From Viridibacillus arvi (lineage in GTDB: Bacteria; Bacillota; Bacilli; Bacillales_A; Planococcaceae), in contig NZ_LILB01000005.1 of assembly GCF_001274945.1 (NCBI RefSeq), forward strand, positions 1,502,686 to 1,566,685: DNA of 64,000 bases. Reading direction: 5' to 3'. Each line of letters starts with the position of its first letter. Within the stretch, counting starts at the first letter, position 1. A model generated the notes under the pieces. That model was not told the origin of the DNA and ran no database searches. It saw only the letters and a list, made by a program, of their open reading frames with translations. Shown piece after piece: positions 61,319-64,000 of this stretch. Position numbers and translations under genes: made by a program.

Positions 61319-61357
61319 TAGAACCATCTTTTAAAAAACAGCCTAAAATTTTTATAA

Positions 61358-61396
61358 AAAAGAGGCATCCTAATGAAAGGATACCTCTTTTTTTAT
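61358..61396 (-). terminator. Terminator of the cold-shock gene
   Basis: AAAAAGAGGCATCCT/AGGATACCTCTTTTTT, T-runs on both exits. Confidence 0.85.
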
Positions 61397-61413
61397 GGTT
61401 GCATCATTAAAAA

Positions 61414-61614
61414 TTAAAGTTTTACGATGTTTGTAGCTTGTGGTCCACGTTGGCCTTCTTCTATTGAGAATTCAACTTTTTGACCTTCTTCAAGTGATTT
61501 GAAACCATCACCTTGGATAGCTGAGAAGTGAGCGAATACATCGTTTCCGCCTTCTACTTCGATAAAACCAAAACCTTTTTCTGCATTAAACCATTTTACT
61601 GTACCTTGTGTCAT
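61414..61614 (-). CDS. Cold-shock protein (CspA/CspB family)
   Basis: 66 aa from ATG 61614 (SD GGAGGT). RNP1 KGFGFI and RNP2 VFAHF are intact. Small nucleic-acid chaperone of the cytosol. The ORF opens earlier but only this start has a ribosome site. Confidence 0.95.
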   Translation of the reverse strand: MTQGTVKWFNAEKGFGFIEVEGGNDVFAHFSAIQGDGFKSLEEGQKVEFSIEEGQRGPQATNIVKL

Positions 61615-61741
61615 TAAATGACCTCCATTAATTGTATTCAATATTATCATTTTTCTTCAAGAGAAAAAATGCAGATTCATTATAAAGCAAAAAATCATAT
61701 TTGTCTACGGTGTATACATTCATAAACATTTTTCTTTATCT

Positions 61742-62659
61742 TCAAATAACTTCCGTAAAATTCTGCGCCTTTTCATCCAATGCTTCAGCAGAAGTTGATA
61801 TTTCTGCAAAGTCTTGAATTGCTACATTGATTTGGCCATGCGTCTGCTCCACGCTTTGGGATACTCGGTTTATACTTCCTGTTACTTTTTCAATTTCCAA
61901 AGTAATTCCTTCAACATTATCTCTCACTTCGGAAATTGAATGGGCTACCTTTTCAGACAGTTTTCTTACTTCCTTTGCAACAACATCAAAACCTCGACCA
62001 TGCTCTCCTGCCCTAGCAGCTTCAATTGCCGCATTCAATGCTAATAAATTTGTTTGGGAAGCAATTTCACGAATGGTTTTCACGATCCCTTTAATAGAAT
62101 CAGCTTGACTTTGTAAACTTACTAAATTAACTGTATTTTCCTCTGATTCTCTTGCAATACGATTAATCGTCTCACGCAATTCTTGACTTCTCATTATTCC
62201 GGCTTCGGAACGATTATGTAGCTGTTTGGACATGCCTTTTAAATCGTCGGCTACTTCCATAATCATATTCTGGCGCTCTGTTATATTAGTAGCTATTTTC
62301 GAAACGCCTACTATTTTATTACTATTTTCAGCATAGATAGGCATATAGGTGGCTTCTAGCCATATTCGATTTCCCGTTGCATCCATTCGTTCAATTTTAT
62401 CTTGAAAGCTCTTCCCTGATAGTAAACTTCTCCAAAATCGGTCATAGGACACACTATTTACGAAGGATGGCAAGCAAAATTCTTTATGATTCTTCCCGTA
62501 CATTTCTTCCACACTATACCCTAAAGTTTGAGCAAAAAGATTATTTACGTATGCTACTTTTCTATTTAAATCAAATCGTATAATAGCTAAATTTTTTTCA
62601 ATGGCTTTCACTACAAGCTCGTCTGTCACCTGGTTTTCTAACACATTCATATTAACCAA
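61742..62659 (-). CDS. Soluble PAS-MCP signalling protein
   Basis: 305 aa. PAS domain at about 15-130 ([35 protein letters not shown]) and a short methyl-accepting domain with tip region [20 protein letters not shown] and [17 protein letters not shown]. No TM segments, so a cytosolic sensor that would signal to CheA. The signalling domain is shorter than in membrane MCPs. Confidence 0.9.
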   Translation of the reverse strand: MVNMNVLENQVTDELVVKAIEKNLAIIRFDLNRKVAYVNNLFAQTLGYSVEEMYGKNHKEFCLPSFVNSVSYDRFWRSLLSGKSFQDKIERMDATGNRIWLEATYMPIYAENSNKIVGVSKIATNITERQNMIMEVADDLKGMSKQLHNRSEAGIMRSQELRETINRIARESEENTVNLVSLQSQADSIKGIVKTIREIASQTNLLALNAAIEAARAGEHGRGFDVVAKEVRKLSEKVAHSISEVRDNVEGITLEIEKVTGSINRVSQSVEQTHGQINVAIQDFAEISTSAEALDEKAQNFTEVI

Positions 62660-62911
62660 CCCCTCTTATTTGAATATTCATTTCATTATTACTCAACGTA
62701 TTTCTCTTAAATTTTTCTATAAAAATGTATCTAATTTGTTTGAATTAATTTTTATTCTCGTTCCAATATGACAGTGCTGTTATATATCTAAAATTATGTA
62801 ATGATTCTGTATCCTACTAAATAGTCCAATTGTGTAAATATTATATTCTATAAACGTTTTAGAATTTCCTCTTCAAAACTATAGTGCCTATCAGCCTATC
62901 TCACTTCAATA

Positions 62912-63373
62912 TCATAAATACTCATCTTTCCCCTCCATTTCATTTAGTTGTGTTAATAACTCGTTTAATTCATTTAACCGTGATTTCAATGCTCCGTCTT
63001 GCACTATTAATGTTTCACATTCCGATACTTTATTGAGAATCTCTTTGGTAATTAAAGTTTCTTGTAGCTGCGCTTTTTCTGTAAGCGACACAATGATAGC
63101 TCGCTTATCTTGAGTAGAAACTTTCTTTGTTACCCACCCTTTATCAACCAACTTATTTATTATGGGATTTAGTGTGCCTATGCCTAAACACACCTTTTCA
63201 CTAAGCTGTTTCACCAATAATTGATCCTTCTCCCAAAGAGCTAAAAGCACCAAATATTGTGGATATGTTAAATCAAAAGGTTCTAAAATTCGGCGATATA
63301 ATTTTGCAAATTGATTTGCTGCCTTATAAACTTCAAAACAAAGCTGATTGTCTAATTTAAATGATTTATTCAC
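62912..63373 (-). CDS. MarR-family regulator, OhrR-like
   Basis: 153 aa. LDNQLCFEVYKAANQFAK at the N-terminus, with the Cys (13) at the OhrR peroxide-sensing place, then wHTH LVKQLSEKVCLGIGTLNPII and DKRAIIVSLT. OhrR senses organic peroxides; here no ohr gene lies beside it, so the target is open. Confidence 0.88.
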   Translation of the reverse strand: MNKSFKLDNQLCFEVYKAANQFAKLYRRILEPFDLTYPQYLVLLALWEKDQLLVKQLSEKVCLGIGTLNPIINKLVDKGWVTKKVSTQDKRAIIVSLTEKAQLQETLITKEILNKVSECETLIVQDGALKSRLNELNELLTQLNEMEGKDEYL

Positions 63374-63389
63374 ATTACTCTCTCCATTA

Positions 63390-63413
63390 AAATATATCGT
63401 ATACGATATATTT
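63390..63413. promoter_or_regulatory. 24-bp palindromic operator upstream of the MarR gene
   Basis: Perfect palindrome centred on GTATAC with 12-bp arms (AAATATATCGTA), 17 nt upstream of the start codon. Likely autoregulatory site. Confidence 0.75.
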
Positions 63414-63589
63414 ATTTTATTTTACATTTCGATAAATGTAAATTTTTAGTTAAAATATATTTCCTACTTCTATAATGAGTATTTTTCTTTATGAAACTGC
63501 AGATAAATAAGAAATAAAAGGAATAATAAAACGCATGTAAATATACATGCGTTTGTTAAATTATAAATATATTAAATAGAGAATATACG

Positions 63590-64000
63590 TTACAAAACTA
63601 CCCGCCAATTATTATTACATGTCGCTGTAATCTCCTTCATTTCTAGTAACTCATTTGCAATAAGTTCGGTCATATCTGTTTGAATTTCTTTTAAAATAGG
63701 TCTCCCTTTGAACATTTCAAAATTACCTGCCCCGCTTGCACGATAGCTATTCATCACCACTGTAAATTGTCTATCCATATCTATTGGTGAATCTTCGTAT
63801 AAAAGTTTTGTAACTCGTGCACCAATAGGATTGGAAATCTTCAATTCGTATTCAATTCCCTCCCACATATCGTAGTTAAAATGCTGAGCTTTAGGTTCAG
63901 CAAACATTGGATTTACAATGAGTTCTCCATTATTCTCACTAAAATAAGTCCCACATTGCTCTAGTGCATCTTTTATATCTTGCCCTGTCAATTGCAGTAC
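63590..64000 (-). CDS. 5'-nucleotidase/cyclic phosphodiesterase, C-terminal part (cut by window edge)
   Basis: At least 136 codons; the frame is open to the window edge (VLQLTGQDIKDALEQ precedes the first ATG). It matches the C-terminal 5'-nucleotidase domain: VVMNSYRASGAGNFEMFKG holds the substrate-site pattern. The metallophosphatase domain lies outside the window. Secreted or wall-bound in most bacilli. Confidence 0.82.
   Translation of the reverse strand, partial: VLQLTGQDIKDALEQCGTYFSENNGELIVNPMFAEPKAQHFNYDMWEGIEYELKISNPIGARVTKLLYEDSPIDMDRQFTVVMNSYRASGAGNFEMFKGRPILKEIQTDMTELIANELLEMKEITATCNNNWRVVL

Overview
The window is low-GC Bacillota chromosome, most likely Lysinibacillus or a close Bacillaceae/Planococcaceae relative. 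The basis is a spore-germinant receptor operon, MprF, a YtmI/YtnJ-type sulfur operon, OhrR-like and LysR regulators, and AT-rich spacers with strong Shine-Dalgarno (SD) motifs. The genus is inferred from gene content and recall of protein families; no database was searched. No tRNA, rRNA or CRISPR was seen.

Region 1 (about 1-24.1 kb) is an accessory array and the most interesting part. About 23 copies of a structured repeat separate mostly single, unrelated small genes. Most of these genes lie on the minus strand: DHFR, a DUF4309 repeat protein, GNAT, DinB, a small membrane protein present twice, a serine hydrolase, ANT-like nucleotidyltransferase, two Nudix proteins, a VOC/glyoxalase protein, a VanZ fragment, a DUF3267 protease-like protein and a MerR-ABC exporter pair. 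Read in the direction of the genes, the full repeat is about 77-91 bp. It has outer arms TTCAACTAAC and GTTAGTTGAA, a 6-7 nt unpaired spacer inside each arm, inner TTTAGT-like and ACTAAC boxes, and a central hairpin followed by T residues. This is the R''-L''-hairpin-L'-R' plan of an integron attC recombination site, and the outer 7-mers AACTAAC/GTTAGTT differ from the RYYYAAC/GTTRRRY consensus at one position each. A repeat usually lies just 3' of a stop codon, and one gene unit is duplicated almost exactly from repeat to repeat. I read this as an integron-like cassette array in a Gram-positive host, with a terminator built into most recombination sites. No integrase is visible in the window. 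A gerA-type operon, an MFS remnant and an IS3/IS150-type remnant occupy 3-8.2 kb between two repeats.

Region 2 (24.1-46.3 kb) has ordinary chromosomal gene order and no repeats. It holds a FhuF-like gene 3' of a perfect Fur-type palindrome, mntH with a palindromic operator at its promoter, an XRE/membrane pair, and an ECF transporter (S, T, A, A') with ribokinase and a nucleoside hydrolase, which looks like a nucleoside/ribose salvage unit. It continues with a peptide/N-acyl amino acid set (GNAT, dipeptide-epimerase-like enolase, divergent regulator, NhaC, M20 amidohydrolase), an ABC exporter, mprF and a Cu-Zn SOD lipoprotein.

Region 3 (46.4-64 kb) holds a secreted LysM-3D protein, an XRE regulator, a PaaI thioesterase, a DUF2269-like protein and an HD-domain gene that appears to start at AUA. 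A long minus-strand sulfur operon follows, with two FMN monooxygenases, a cystine-type ABC transporter, a redoxin, GNAT, a nitroreductase and a flavin reductase behind a LysR gene. Then comes a decayed stretch with a large serine recombinase remnant, then cold-shock protein, a PAS chemotaxis-type protein, a MarR/OhrR-like regulator with a 24-bp palindrome, and the 3' end of a 5'-nucleotidase cut by the window edge.
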